DNA of 64,000 bases, from the NCBI GenBank assembly GCA_016903695.1, contig JADQBB010000015.1, positions 23,102 to 87,101 on the forward strand. Reading direction: 5' to 3'. Under the pieces are notes generated by a model that did not search any database, was not told the origin of the DNA, and saw only the letters and a list, made by a program, of their open reading frames with translations. This document shows, one piece after another, positions 36,459-47,230 of this stretch. The translations under genes were made by a program, and so were the position numbers. This DNA is from Chlorogloea purpurea SAG 13.99 (lineage in GTDB: Bacteria; Cyanobacteriota; Cyanobacteriia; Cyanobacteriales; Microcystaceae). Every line of letters starts with the position of its first letter. Position 1 is the stretch's first letter.

Positions 36459-37709
36459 ATGGCAGAAGATACCTCATCTCAAGAAACTTTAAAAGTGGCC
36501 ACCAAAGCTTACGAAGCCTTTTTAGCATTGGGTGACTACACCGGTAGCCAGCGCAATGAAGGCATAAAAGCCATGGCCAAAGCTATCAGACTCAATTTTG
36601 ACCAGATATTAGAAGCTAATACCCTGGACTTGGAAATGAGTAGGGAGACAGCTATCTCCGAACAAATGCTCAAGTGGCTCAAATTGACCCCTGAAAGGCT
36701 CGAAAGCACAGTGGAGGTACTCGAACAACTCGTCGAGGCTTCAGATCCGATACAGAGGGTTATTAACGCTACCTATCAACTGAATCCCTCCCAAACCTAT
36801 TGTCAGAGAATGCCTTTAGGGGTAATTGGTCTAGTATACGAGGGGTTTCCTGAATTAGCGATCGTGGCGGCGGGTTTCGCCCTCAAAAGCGGCAATAGTT
36901 TAATTTTAAGAGGTGGTAGCGCCTCGAGTCACTCTGACACCATCATCGCCCAAATTTTACAAGTGGCCACGGAAGATGCCGGTTTACCGTTAGGTTGCGT
37001 CAACACTTTAATTTCAGAAGGGGAAACGTCCCTAGAATCTTTGCTCACTCAAGAATATTACGTTAATCTTATCCTTCCCTACGGTCGTCCTAGTTTAATC
37101 GCTCAAGTAAGTCAATTAGCCAGCATACCCGTGTTAAGGGCCGCTATGGGTAATTGTTATCTATATTGGTCTCCGAGCGGCGATTTAGAGTTAGCCCGTC
37201 ACATGATCATCGATAGTCACGCCAGTATACCAGACCCCGTTAACGCCATAGAGAAGGTTTTGATCAGTCCCCATCACAACTCGTCTACCTTACTACGCCT
37301 ACTGAATAGTTTGCAGGAGAAAGGCTTTAAATTAAGGGGCGATCGTATTCTAGCCAAAGAATTTCCCGAGTATTTAACGATCGCTAAAGATCACGAATGG
37401 AATCGACCTTACTTGGATAAAATCGTCACTTTCAAAGTAGAAGAATCTTTATCCTCGGCTATCTATTGGATCAATCAGTATAGTAGTGGCCACGCCGATT
37501 GTATAGTCACAGAATCTTATCGAGAGAGTCGTCAATTCGCCCTAGAAATTGATAGCGCCCTACTTTATATTAATTCTTCTCCTCGCTTTTCTCGTAACCC
37601 CAAACAGGGCGAGTCTCTATTTTTAGGCATTTCCAATCAAAAAGGTCAGCGACGCGGTTTGATCAATCTAGAGACTTTCACCACTGTCAAGCAAGTAGTA
37701 CAAGGATGA
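36459..37709 (+). CDS. ProA-like gamma-glutamyl phosphate reductase, catalytic Cys missing
   Basis: A 416-residue protein with the ProA fold: PLGVIGLVYEGFPELAIVAA, FALKSGNSLILRGGSASSHS, and a late GISNQKGQRRGLINLETFTT. The catalytic Cys of ProA lies in a CNA(x)ET motif; here the matching segment is DPVNAIEK with Val at position 261. The HGDGICH-type stretch is also changed (RAAMGNCYLYW). It is therefore probably a paralogue without normal reductase activity, not the proline-pathway enzyme. Length is normal and the frame is intact, so it is under selection for something. Confidence 0.8.
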   Translation: MAEDTSSQETLKVATKAYEAFLALGDYTGSQRNEGIKAMAKAIRLNFDQILEANTLDLEMSRETAISEQMLKWLKLTPERLESTVEVLEQLVEASDPIQRVINATYQLNPSQTYCQRMPLGVIGLVYEGFPELAIVAAGFALKSGNSLILRGGSASSHSDTIIAQILQVATEDAGLPLGCVNTLISEGETSLESLLTQEYYVNLILPYGRPSLIAQVSQLASIPVLRAAMGNCYLYWSPSGDLELARHMIIDSHASIPDPVNAIEKVLISPHHNSSTLLRLLNSLQEKGFKLRGDRILAKEFPEYLTIAKDHEWNRPYLDKIVTFKVEESLSSAIYWINQYSSGHADCIVTESYRESRQFALEIDSALLYINSSPRFSRNPKQGESLFLGISNQKGQRRGLINLETFTTVKQVVQG

Positions 37710-37712
37710 TAC

Positions 37713-37730
37713 TCTCTATAGGGTTAGAGA
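37713..37730. other. hairpin between convergent proA-like and chlN genes
   Basis: TCTCTA pairs with TAGAGA around a 6-nt loop in the 32-nt gap between the two stops. No T-run is present, so a terminator role is only possible. Confidence 0.35.
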
Positions 37731-37741
37731 ATATCAATGGA

Positions 37742-39184
<1,443 letters not shown>

Positions 39185-39259
39185 TTAGAAACGAGAAATG
39201 AGTTGTGAGTGGTGATTTATCACTCTTTTCTCTTTTCTCTTTTCCCACTTCTATATTTA

Positions 39260-40129
39260 CTAAACCATCATTAAATCTAATTGTTCGTCGGCGTTAGCTT
39301 TTGGCTTTTCGGGATTGAGATAGAAGTCAGAGAGAAGATTGAATAACTCCCTATCGGGGGATTCGTTAGGCACGACACCTTCAGGTAAAGCGAGAATCTG
39401 GTCGGCTATATTGAGGTAGTAGTCACACACGTAATTTAAGGAAGGGTCTTTTTCTGCCATCTCGAAGAGAGTTTTTCCCTTGACGCGAGATACACGAATA
39501 TCTTCGATTAGAGGTAACACTTCCAAAACCGGCATCGGTACATGAGACACGTATTTATTGATCAAATCACGCTTAGAAGTGCGATTGCCAATTAAGCCCG
39601 CCAGACGTAGGGGATGGGTACGCGCTTTTTCTCTCACCGAAGCGGCGATTCTATTGGCTGCGAATAGGGCATCAAAACCGTTATCGGTGACGATGATACA
39701 GTAATCAGCATAGTTAAGAGGTGCGGCGAATCCTCCACAGACTACATCCCCCAACACGTCAAAGAGAATAATATCGAATTCATCGAAAGCGTTTAACTCT
39801 TTTAACAGTTTAACCGTCTCTCCCACCACGTAACCGCCGCAACCCGCACCGGCCGGGGGGCCACCCGCTTCCACGCATTTAACGCCCCCATAACCGTCGT
39901 AGATTACATCTTCGGGCCAGATGTCCTCGTAGTGAAAATCTTTTTCTTGTAATGTGTCGATGATAGTGGGAATGAGAAACCCGGTTAAGGTAAATGTACT
40001 GTCATGTTTAGGGTCACAGCCAATCTGTAATACTTTCTTGCCTCTTTTAGCCAAGGCCGCCGATATGTTACAGCTTGTGGTCGATTTGCCTATGCCGCCC
40101 TTTCCGTATACTGCCAGTGTTAAAGTCAT
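39260..40129 (-). CDS. chlL: light-independent protochlorophyllide reductase ATP-binding subunit L
   Basis: A 289-residue NifH-like protein: P-loop [14 protein letters not shown] near residue 8, cluster ligands in [11 protein letters not shown] and [18 protein letters not shown]. It hydrolyses ATP and passes electrons to the ChlN-ChlB complex. It is the first gene of a chlL-chlN operon. The 510-nt region upstream is AT-rich and probably holds its promoter and leader. Confidence 0.95.
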   Translation of the reverse strand: MTLTLAVYGKGGIGKSTTSCNISAALAKRGKKVLQIGCDPKHDSTFTLTGFLIPTIIDTLQEKDFHYEDIWPEDVIYDGYGGVKCVEAGGPPAGAGCGGYVVGETVKLLKELNAFDEFDIILFDVLGDVVCGGFAAPLNYADYCIIVTDNGFDALFAANRIAASVREKARTHPLRLAGLIGNRTSKRDLINKYVSHVPMPVLEVLPLIEDIRVSRVKGKTLFEMAEKDPSLNYVCDYYLNIADQILALPEGVVPNESPDRELFNLLSDFYLNPEKPKANADEQLDLMMV

Positions 40130-40639
40130 TTTTTAAGTCTCCTACTATCGGTGGGTTTTTTCCCTCTCTCGTCATTATTATCTATTTCTCTTTTCCTGCA
40201 AAGCCCCCCACTTTTTGATTTAGGGAGCCAGAGCCTTTATTTAATCGATTAAAGGTTTATATATTATAATTAGCCTTTAAATTTTTATATTTTGACTATA
40301 GAGATCATGTGAAAATTTTTTATTGTTTTATATTGGTTAAATAAAAACAATAAACAAATTATTTACTTAAAACACTAAAAATCTTATCCAGTAAAGGTTT
40401 TAGCTATTTAAAACTTCTCTATACCCCTATCTGGAATCCTTAATTAGTCGAATATATAGTTAATATGTACTAAAGCACGTCCAGATTTTTATGAATAATA
40501 ATTACAATTTCGACCGTGGGCACTTCTAAAGATATTGGGATAAAGAAAACCTTAATCTCCAAGGAAGGATGTAGAAAAATTACGGAAAGTCTATAACAGG
40601 GTATGTAGTAGAATCTATGGAAATTTACTTAGCTGCCTG
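40130..40639. other. 510-nt AT-rich intergenic region between divergent chlL and 40640
   Basis: I see no ORF, RNA gene or strong terminator. The region is AT-rich with TATATATTATAATTAG at about 40257-40272 as a possible promoter zone for either strand. It separates two divergent genes and so must hold both promoters. Confidence 0.5.
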
Positions 40640-41485
40640 ATGCAAATCTCTCACCAAGCACCTCGCTCTATAACTTTATCCAATCACGCCCCTGGTTATC
40701 GGGTGTGGCTGGGGGCATTTTTAGCGACTTTCCCGATAATCTTGGCAATATATAGTGTTTTCAGTCAGAGAAGGTTCGTTAAATGCGATCGTTCTCATTC
40801 GGTATTGAATTGTAATTATACCCGCCCCAATGACCTGCCCTCTTTCGACAGCGAGACCATCAGTTTAGATAACCTGAAAAAAACAGCGGTTTACGAAGAA
40901 ATTTATATTCTTGCGAGGGAAGAAAAAATCGTTAACTACTATGTCCTAGCTTTGGCTGATAACAGATACGTGTATATAGATAACTTCCCGGATGTAGAGT
41001 CAGCTCTCGCTTTCAAAAATCAAATCGAAGCTTATCGCCTCAAGCTTCAGGAATCATCCCTCATCGAACAAAGCTACCGTGATAGTCTGGCCTTACTGGC
41101 TAAGAATCCCAAGTATTATCATTTCTATCTTTGGACGATTCTGGCTTTAATTGCCGGGGCTATATTAATCTACGACGCTGGATATTCCCAAGTGTATACG
41201 GTGAACGATCGAACTCAAACCCTCAGCTGTCAAACCCGAATCTTCCGTCTCTGCCGAGAGAAAGATTACGTTCTAGAGAGGATACAACGAGCATTTATCA
41301 AACCAGAAAAAGATATATTCGGCGTAACCTATCATCGCATCACTTTAGTTCTAACCAACGGGGAAACCCTAACTCTTAATCGTCGTTTGATAGAGGCCAT
41401 GAGCAGGGGTAGACTAGAGAAAGAAATTCTTAAACTCGTAGAGTCACATCTGGATCATTTGGGAGGCAAAGTTCTGGTGTCATGA
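40640..41485 (+). CDS. two-helix membrane protein of unknown function
   Basis: A 281-residue protein with a helix at about 25-43 (VWLGAFLATFPIILAIYSVF) and another at about 162-182 (FYLWTILALIAGAILIYDAG). Between them is a mostly charged domain of about 115 residues, and the C-terminal third resembles a PH-like strand-rich fold (YTVNDRTQTLSCQTRIFRL, ITLVLTNGETLTLNRR). I do not recognise a named family. It overlaps the next gene by 4 nt. Confidence 0.65.
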   Translation: MQISHQAPRSITLSNHAPGYRVWLGAFLATFPIILAIYSVFSQRRFVKCDRSHSVLNCNYTRPNDLPSFDSETISLDNLKKTAVYEEIYILAREEKIVNYYVLALADNRYVYIDNFPDVESALAFKNQIEAYRLKLQESSLIEQSYRDSLALLAKNPKYYHFYLWTILALIAGAILIYDAGYSQVYTVNDRTQTLSCQTRIFRLCREKDYVLERIQRAFIKPEKDIFGVTYHRITLVLTNGETLTLNRRLIEAMSRGRLEKEILKLVESHLDHLGGKVLVS

Positions 41486-41664
41486 ATAGACCGTCTAATT
41501 TAGCCTATACTTTCGGGGTTTTACTGGGATTCACTTTCATATTTTATATTTTGCGAGGGCTGGGGTATTTAAGCTTTATGCCTGGAGGGATTTTATTATC
41601 ATTAATAGCCGCGTCTATAGTCACGGGTATTATTTACGGTATCCAAAAAACCAGACGACTTTAA
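41482..41664 (+). CDS. 60-residue membrane protein
   Basis: A small protein with two hydrophobic helices (AYTFGVLLGFTFIFYILRG and GGILLSLIAASIVTGIIYG), starting in an ATGA overlap with the preceding gene, so translation is coupled. It may form a complex with that protein. No family recognised. Confidence 0.6.
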   Translation: MNRPSNLAYTFGVLLGFTFIFYILRGLGYLSFMPGGILLSLIAASIVTGIIYGIQKTRRL

Positions 41665-41684
41665 TAAAAACCCCTACTTAGAAA

Positions 41685-42539
41685 TTAAGCGAAAACCACC
41701 GTTTTATTACCGTAAACTAAAATTCGATTTTGCAGGTGTAATCGCACCGCCCGCGCTAGAACAACTCTCTCTAAATCCTTACCCTTCCTTATTAAATCCG
41801 CTACATTATCCCGGTGACTAACCCGCACTACATCCTGTTCGATGATCGGCCCTTCATCTAAATCGGCGGTGATATAGTGGGCGGTAGCCCCGATAATTTT
41901 CACGCCTCGATCGTATGCCCGCCCGTAAGGGTTCGCCCCCGCGAAAGCAGGTAGGAACGAGTGATGAATATTAATAATATTGGGGAAAAAATTGATAAAA
42001 TCCGGCGTGAGTACCTGCATATATTTAGCGAGAACGACTAAATCTATTTTGTACTCCCGCAACAGTTCTAATTGTCTGGCTTCTTGTTGGATTTTATTAT
42101 CATGATTCACGGGAGTATGATAGAACTCTACACCAAATTGATTGGCAACCCGATATAAATCCGTATGGTTACTAATAATCAAAGGTATTTCCGCGTTAAA
42201 TTCTTTAGCGTGTTGCCGCCACAATAAATCTAAGAGACAATGATCCTGTTTAGTTACCCATATTGCTATTTTAGGGACAAAATCAGAAAAATGAACCGAC
42301 CAAGTTGCTTTTAGTGGCTTAGCGATAGCGGTGAAAGCAGGGGCGATCATGTCACGGGGTAGATTAAACCCGTCTAATTGCCATTCCACGCGCATTAAAA
42401 ATAAATCCGCCGAGAAATCTGTATGTTGGTCGGCATGAATAATATTGCCCCCGTTAGAGTAAATAAAATTAGCTATTTTGGCTACTAATCCCGTTTGATC
42501 GGGACAAGATATTAACAATGTAGCAGTTGAACCTTTCAT
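41685..42539 (-). CDS. purU: formyltetrahydrofolate deformylase
   Basis: A 284-residue PurU. An N-terminal ACT domain (ATLLISCPDQTGLVAKIANF) is followed by the formyltransferase-like catalytic domain with the active-site His in INIHHSFLPAF and Asp in DLDEGPIIEQD. It hydrolyses 10-formyl-THF to formate and THF, supplying formate and balancing one-carbon units. Full length. It is 39 nt downstream of the zinc-protease-like gene on the same strand. Confidence 0.92.
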   Translation of the reverse strand: MKGSTATLLISCPDQTGLVAKIANFIYSNGGNIIHADQHTDFSADLFLMRVEWQLDGFNLPRDMIAPAFTAIAKPLKATWSVHFSDFVPKIAIWVTKQDHCLLDLLWRQHAKEFNAEIPLIISNHTDLYRVANQFGVEFYHTPVNHDNKIQQEARQLELLREYKIDLVVLAKYMQVLTPDFINFFPNIINIHHSFLPAFAGANPYGRAYDRGVKIIGATAHYITADLDEGPIIEQDVVRVSHRDNVADLIRKGKDLERVVLARAVRLHLQNRILVYGNKTVVFA

Positions 42540-42578
42540 TTTTATATACTGGCTAATGGGGGAATATTTTCATCTTAA

Positions 42579-43262
42579 TCACAAGGCCGTCATATTTAAG
42601 CTGATGATCTGACAGCATTCTTCCACGGATGCACGATCGTTCATAGCCTTTACTAAAGCTTCATAGGAAGCGGAGTGCTTTTCTAAAAGAGTTTTCCCCT
42701 GTAATAAACTCCATCGTTCTTTTTGTTCGTAAACGCTTTCAGATAATCCGGCTAATTTTAAAGCAGATCTCAATTCTAATCGATCGCTCTCGCCTCCTTC
42801 TGCTTTCCCATATACCATAGACTCCGCCGCAATCCCCGCCATCCACACGGTAGACAATCTTTCTAATAGGGCGGGGAATTGGGAGAAGTTTTTTAATTTC
42901 CTCTCTAAATCCTCTGTATCCAATTGCACACCCCCCGAACCTTCTTGCCCTTGTTTCAATGCTTCCCAAGCCGTGAGACAGTAACCTTTAATGGGGATTC
43001 CCAATAAATAAGCCGCCAAAAAGTGACCCGCTTCGTGATGTAGAATTCTCTGGCGCACTGCCGAAGGCGATAAAACGTCTAACAATAAGGTAACGCCCCG
43101 ATTATTGAGGCTTAACGTATCCACTGTGACTACACCTAAAACGCCTAAAGTGGCACAAGCTGATATAAACGGTGAAATATGGAGTACCGGCGTTAAAAAT
43201 ACCGATAAAGTCATGGAAAACACCGTAATGGCGATCAAGTTTAAAGCTGTTTGCTCCATCAT
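42579..43262 (-). CDS. M41/FtsH-like zinc protease without AAA domain
   Basis: A 227-residue membrane protein. Two N-terminal hydrophobic helices (about 5-50) precede HEAGH at 76-80 (LHHEAGHFLAAYLLGIPI), the FtsH-type zinc motif, and downstream helices with AGIAAESMVYG, as in FtsH peptidase domains. There is no AAA ATPase module. Cyanobacteria and plants have such FtsH-like stand-alone proteins; the role is unclear. Confidence 0.8.
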   Translation of the reverse strand: MMEQTALNLIAITVFSMTLSVFLTPVLHISPFISACATLGVLGVVTVDTLSLNNRGVTLLLDVLSPSAVRQRILHHEAGHFLAAYLLGIPIKGYCLTAWEALKQGQEGSGGVQLDTEDLERKLKNFSQFPALLERLSTVWMAGIAAESMVYGKAEGGESDRLELRSALKLAGLSESVYEQKERWSLLQGKTLLEKHSASYEALVKAMNDRASVEECCQIISLNMTAL

Positions 43263-43368
43263 GAATCTATAGGGTAAAGATTACTTAACATTATGTTACA
43301 TTTCTTCTATGAAGAAAGAGAGTCTTGAGAGAGAATAAATAAGGAATGTTTGCAGTGGAAGTCAAGAA

Positions 43369-44265
43369 GTGCCTATAACTTTTCAATCGATTATCGCTAA
43401 GCTTAACGAGTTCTGGGCGGCCCGGGGCTGTTTGATCGCTCAACCCTACGACACGGAAAAGGGGGCGGGGACGATGAGTCCCCATACATTCTTGAGAGCG
43501 ATCGGCCCCGAACCCTGGTCAATAGCTTATGTAGAGCCTTGCCGTAGACCGACGGACGGACGCTATGGAGAAAATCCTAACCGTTTCCAGCACTATTATC
43601 AATACCAAGTGCTGATCAAACCCTCACCCGATAACATCCAAGAAATCTATCTAGAATCTTTGCGTATTTTAGGGATTCATCCCGAAGACCATGACATCCG
43701 TTTTGTCGAGGATAATTGGGAGTCTCCCACTCTCGGCGCTTGGGGCGTGGGCTGGGAAGTCTGGTTAGACGGCATGGAAATCACCCAGTTTACCTACTTC
43801 CAACAGTGCGGGGGCATAGATTGTAAGCCGGTGGCGATCGAGATTACCTATGGTTTGGAGAGACTGGCCATGTACCTTCAAGATGTGGGGGCCATCACGG
43901 AAATTCGCTGGAATGAAACTACATCCTACGGGGAGATATTCCTGCAAAACGAGATCGAACAGTGTACCTATAACTTCGAGGCTTCTAACCCGGAATTCTT
44001 ATTCAACCTGTTCAGTCTCTACGAACAGGAAGCGAAACAACTGATCGAGCGCGCCCTCGTTATCCCTAGTTTAGATTACGTTCTCAAGTGTTCCCACACT
44101 TTTAATCTTCTCGATGCCAGGGGCGTTATCGCCGTGGCCGAGAGAACTCGCTATATCGGCAGGATTCGCAATCTGGCCCGGGAAGTAGCCCAATTGTACC
44201 TCCAGCAACGGGAATCCCTCGGCTTTCCTCTGCTAAAAGATCAACCTACGGAAATAGCGGTTTAA
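43369..44265 (+). CDS. glyQ: glycyl-tRNA synthetase alpha subunit
   Basis: A 298-residue Gly[56 protein letters not shown] and [14 protein letters not shown] are all family landmarks. The alpha subunit forms the catalytic centre with GlyS, which is not in the window. The start is GTG at 43369; the upstream ATG at about 43346 is out of frame. Confidence 0.95.
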   Translation: MPITFQSIIAKLNEFWAARGCLIAQPYDTEKGAGTMSPHTFLRAIGPEPWSIAYVEPCRRPTDGRYGENPNRFQHYYQYQVLIKPSPDNIQEIYLESLRILGIHPEDHDIRFVEDNWESPTLGAWGVGWEVWLDGMEITQFTYFQQCGGIDCKPVAIEITYGLERLAMYLQDVGAITEIRWNETTSYGEIFLQNEIEQCTYNFEASNPEFLFNLFSLYEQEAKQLIERALVIPSLDYVLKCSHTFNLLDARGVIAVAERTRYIGRIRNLAREVAQLYLQQRESLGFPLLKDQPTEIAV

Positions 44266-44307
44266 GTTAAAATTTAAAGCGAGTATCCTGTAAATGCTGA
44301 ACCATTC

Positions 44308-44769
44308 ATGACAAGCCTTAAAATTGGCGATCGAGCGCCCGATTTCTCTTTACCCTCTCAAACTGGAGAAACTGTTAAACTTAGCGATTTTTTGGGTAAA
44401 AAAGCCGTGGTAGTTTACTTTTACCCTAAAGACGACACTCCGGGCTGTACGAAAGAATCCTGCTCTTTCCGAGACAGTTATGAAGTCTTTAAAGACCAAG
44501 GCGCAGAAGTTATCGGTATCAGCGGCGATAGCGTCGAATCCCATCGCCAATTCGCCAATAAATACAATCTGCCTTTTATTCTCCTGAGTGACCAGGGCGA
44601 CAGGGTGAGGAAATCCTTCGGTGTCCCCGCTACCATGTTTATATTGCCGGGGCGAGTGACTTACATCATCGACAAAGAAGGTATCGTGCGTCATGTATTC
44701 GACTCCATGCTCGATTTTTCCGGCCATGTGACCGAAGCTTTGAAAACTCTGGAGTCAATAGCGGGATGA
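44308..44769 (+). CDS. bcp: thioredoxin-dependent peroxiredoxin, Bcp/PrxQ type
   Basis: A 153-residue peroxiredoxin with peroxidatic C47 and resolving C52 ([13 protein letters not shown]), the five-residue spacing of PrxQ/Bcp. It reduces hydroperoxides with electrons from thioredoxin. It overlaps the next gene by 4 nt (ATGA) and starts 42 nt after glyQ. Confidence 0.92.
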   Translation: MTSLKIGDRAPDFSLPSQTGETVKLSDFLGKKAVVVYFYPKDDTPGCTKESCSFRDSYEVFKDQGAEVIGISGDSVESHRQFANKYNLPFILLSDQGDRVRKSFGVPATMFILPGRVTYIIDKEGIVRHVFDSMLDFSGHVTEALKTLESIAG

Positions 44770-45035
44770 GATTCATTACCTTCGGACTGTTTGCCTTTTT
44801 AATTCTCGGCTTCATCTTGCAAAATCTGCGCCTATCCCGGTTGAATCGCTGGTGGGTGAAAATAGATACCAAGTCCCCCGATTGTACCTATTATTTCGGC
44901 CCCTTCGATTCTTCCGGGGAAGCCCACGCCCATGAATCCGGTTACAGGGAGGATTTAGAAAAAGAGGGCGCTATAGATATGACCGTCACTATCAAGAGGT
45001 GTAATCCCCCTAACTTAACTATCGATCGAGATTGA
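44766..45035 (+). CDS. DUF1816 family protein
   Basis: An 89-residue cyanobacterial protein of the DUF1816 group ([20 protein letters not shown], then [16 protein letters not shown]) with an N-terminal hydrophobic helix ([15 protein letters not shown]). The core resembles the small CpcD-like fold of phycobilisome linkers, but the function is not known. It overlaps bcp by 4 nt and the convergent HisN-like gene by 17 nt. Confidence 0.75.
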   Translation: MRFITFGLFAFLILGFILQNLRLSRLNRWWVKIDTKSPDCTYYFGPFDSSGEAHAHESGYREDLEKEGAIDMTVTIKRCNPPNLTIDRD

Positions 45036-45840
45036 CCCATTCGATCGCTTTCAATGCCTGATTTAATAATTCTTCGTTAGGGGCGGCTAATACTTCCGTG
45101 GAATCGGGAGTCAGAGTATTTCCCGCCCAGTCACTGATCACCGCGCCCACCCCCTGTAATATGGGGATGAGGGCGCAGAAGTCGTAATATTTTAAATCCG
45201 ATTCTAATATCACCATCGGCATGACGCTCCAGCCTGATGCTAATGTCATGTAGTTGTAGCAGTCTCCCCCGAAGGCTACCCGCTTACACACTCTCTGTAA
45301 TACCTTCGCTACTGCTCGCTGTCTGGCGGTGATGAACATTAAAGGTGTTGTGGAAGTCAGACAAACTGATTGTAGTTGATGAGTGCGATCGTTGACGTAG
45401 GGATTATTTAACACTCTTGTATTAAATAATGTAGGTTTTCCCCGCACTCCCAGCCATCTTTCTCTCAATATGGGTTGATTGACTATCCCTAAGATGGGGT
45501 TATGATCGTCCTCGGAAACCAAACCGATTAAAGTACCGAAAATCGGTAAACCTTTGGCGAAACTAGATGTGCCGTCGATGGGGTCTAATACCCAGAAATA
45601 ACCGCTACGGGACGGGATATTCTCCCCTTCTTCTCTGATAATCCCGTCTCCGGGGGAGTGGCTCAGTATTAAATCTACCATAGCGTTTTCCGCCTCTCGA
45701 TCGGCCACGGTAACGATCGAAGATACTTCCCCCGATTTCGTCTCGCTACTCAAATAAGGCACTCGGAAATATCCGGCGATTATCTCCCCCGATACATCGG
45801 CTAAGCGATGGGCTAGGGCGATAGTGGAATCAAGATTCAT
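45019..45840 (-). CDS. hisN: inositol-monophosphatase-family histidinol phosphatase
   Basis: A 273-residue metal-dependent phosphatase. Motifs: EEGENI, WVLDPIDGTSSFAKGLP and GGDCYNY. The family also includes inositol, fructose-1,6-bisphosphate and PAP phosphatases. The 11-nt overlap with hisC upstream makes a histidinol phosphatase (HisN) the best guess. Full length. Confidence 0.8.
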   Translation of the reverse strand: MNLDSTIALAHRLADVSGEIIAGYFRVPYLSSETKSGEVSSIVTVADREAENAMVDLILSHSPGDGIIREEGENIPSRSGYFWVLDPIDGTSSFAKGLPIFGTLIGLVSEDDHNPILGIVNQPILRERWLGVRGKPTLFNTRVLNNPYVNDRTHQLQSVCLTSTTPLMFITARQRAVAKVLQRVCKRVAFGGDCYNYMTLASGWSVMPMVILESDLKYYDFCALIPILQGVGAVISDWAGNTLTPDSTEVLAAPNEELLNQALKAIEWVNLDR

Positions 45841-46873
45841 GGAGGGTTTTGATGGTATCTAGAAGGCGATCGATCTCTTCATCCGTGCCGATAGAAATCC
45901 TCACATAATCGCTGATGCGCGGGTGTTTAAAGTATCTCACCAATACCTGTCTTTCTTTTAATTTATTGTATAAATCACTCGCCTCCATCCATTGAGGAGA
46001 AGTCAGAACGAAGTTAGAGTCAGAATCAAAAACTATAAATCCTAACGCTCTTAATTCTTTGATTAATCTGGTGCGAGTATTTCTTACTTTTTGCCAAACG
46101 CCCTGAAAGTAGTCTTGATTTTCCAAACATTGAGTGGCTAAAAATTGAGCGATTCTATCGAGATTATAGGAATCTCTAACTTTATTCATCTCCTCAATTA
46201 TTTCTTGAGAAGATATACCGAATCCCACACGCATCCCCGCCAAACTGTAGCTTTTTGACATGGTTTTGCTGATGATCACGTTGTTGAATTTATCAAGAAA
46301 ATCAAGATGATCATCGTCGGAAAAATCCACATAAGCTTCATCGATCAAGACAATACCCTGCGCTTGTTTACAAGTTTCTTCCAGATAAGCGCGGTTTAAA
46401 TTTTTACCCAGGGGGGGATTAGGGGAAGCGAGAAAAATTAATTTTGCATCGGGACAAATGAGCGGTTTATCTAGTTCAAATTTGTCATCTGTAGAGAATT
46501 GAATAATATTGGCTCCATGCACTTTAGTGATAGTTTCATAGAGGGAATAGGTAAGGTCTAGAAAAGCGACTGATTCACCTGGATTGACGAAAGTACGGAC
46601 GGCTATATTGAGAATATCATCGGAGCCGTTACCGGCGATAATCCGATCGCTTTCCACCCCGTAAACCCGCCCCGCAGCTCGGCGTAATGCACCCGATACC
46701 GGGTCTGGATATAATCTCACTTTCTCCAGTTCTGTCTGTAATCCCGTGAAGATGGACTGTGGAGGCGGATAGGGATTCTCGTTAGTATTGAGTTTGGTAA
46801 AACCTGGAGTTTGAGGCTGCTCCCCCGGAGTATACCCCGGAGTTTGACGGACACAATCGCGAATCGGTAACAT
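45830..46873 (-). CDS. hisC: histidinol-phosphate aminotransferase
   Basis: A 347-residue PLP enzyme of fold type I. The N-terminus (TKLNTNENPYPPP), IIAGNGSDDIL, VLIDEAYVDFSDD and the Schiff-base Lys in IISKTMSKSYSLAGMRVGFG match HisC. It transfers an amino group from glutamate to imidazole-acetol phosphate. It overlaps the phosphatase gene by 11 nt, and the two catalyse consecutive steps. Confidence 0.9.
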   Translation of the reverse strand: MLPIRDCVRQTPGYTPGEQPQTPGFTKLNTNENPYPPPQSIFTGLQTELEKVRLYPDPVSGALRRAAGRVYGVESDRIIAGNGSDDILNIAVRTFVNPGESVAFLDLTYSLYETITKVHGANIIQFSTDDKFELDKPLICPDAKLIFLASPNPPLGKNLNRAYLEETCKQAQGIVLIDEAYVDFSDDDHLDFLDKFNNVIISKTMSKSYSLAGMRVGFGISSQEIIEEMNKVRDSYNLDRIAQFLATQCLENQDYFQGVWQKVRNTRTRLIKELRALGFIVFDSDSNFVLTSPQWMEASDLYNKLKERQVLVRYFKHPRISDYVRISIGTDEEIDRLLDTIKTLHES

Positions 46874-46926
46874 CAGCGGTTAAAGAAATGGGCAAGATCT
46901 TTAATATATCATTGGTAAAGGGGAGT

Positions 46927-46955
46927 GAGCGATGCCGAAGGCACGCTGTGCGCTC
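46927..46955. repeat. REP-like palindromic repeat
   Basis: GAGCG at 46927-46931 pairs with CGCTC at 46951-46955. Between them TGCC/GGCA and, alternatively, GCAC/GTGC can form inner hairpins. The core GCGATGCCGAAGGC is typical of short interspersed repeats in cyanobacterial genomes. It lies in the 357-nt gap between divergent hisC and the AraC-type gene, which otherwise shows no gene. Confidence 0.6.
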
Positions 46956-47230
46956 GGCTACCGAATTTCGTTTGCCTCTTTTTAAGGCTACATAAAGAGT
47001 TAGCCGGTTTATCAGTCATAGAGAAATGACGAAGGGAATAATCTATGTGGCACGTAATGGTAAGAAAATAGAGGCTCAATTAAGATAGAAATTACTTCAG
47101 ATACTTGAGATTGTTTTAATGGGATTATAGGGAAAAAATTTTATCTAATAACCCACTATTTTTTATCTTGGTCAAAGTAGTGAAATAATTATCCGATCTC
47201 AGAACCTAAATTCGAGCAACTGAACCGCCC

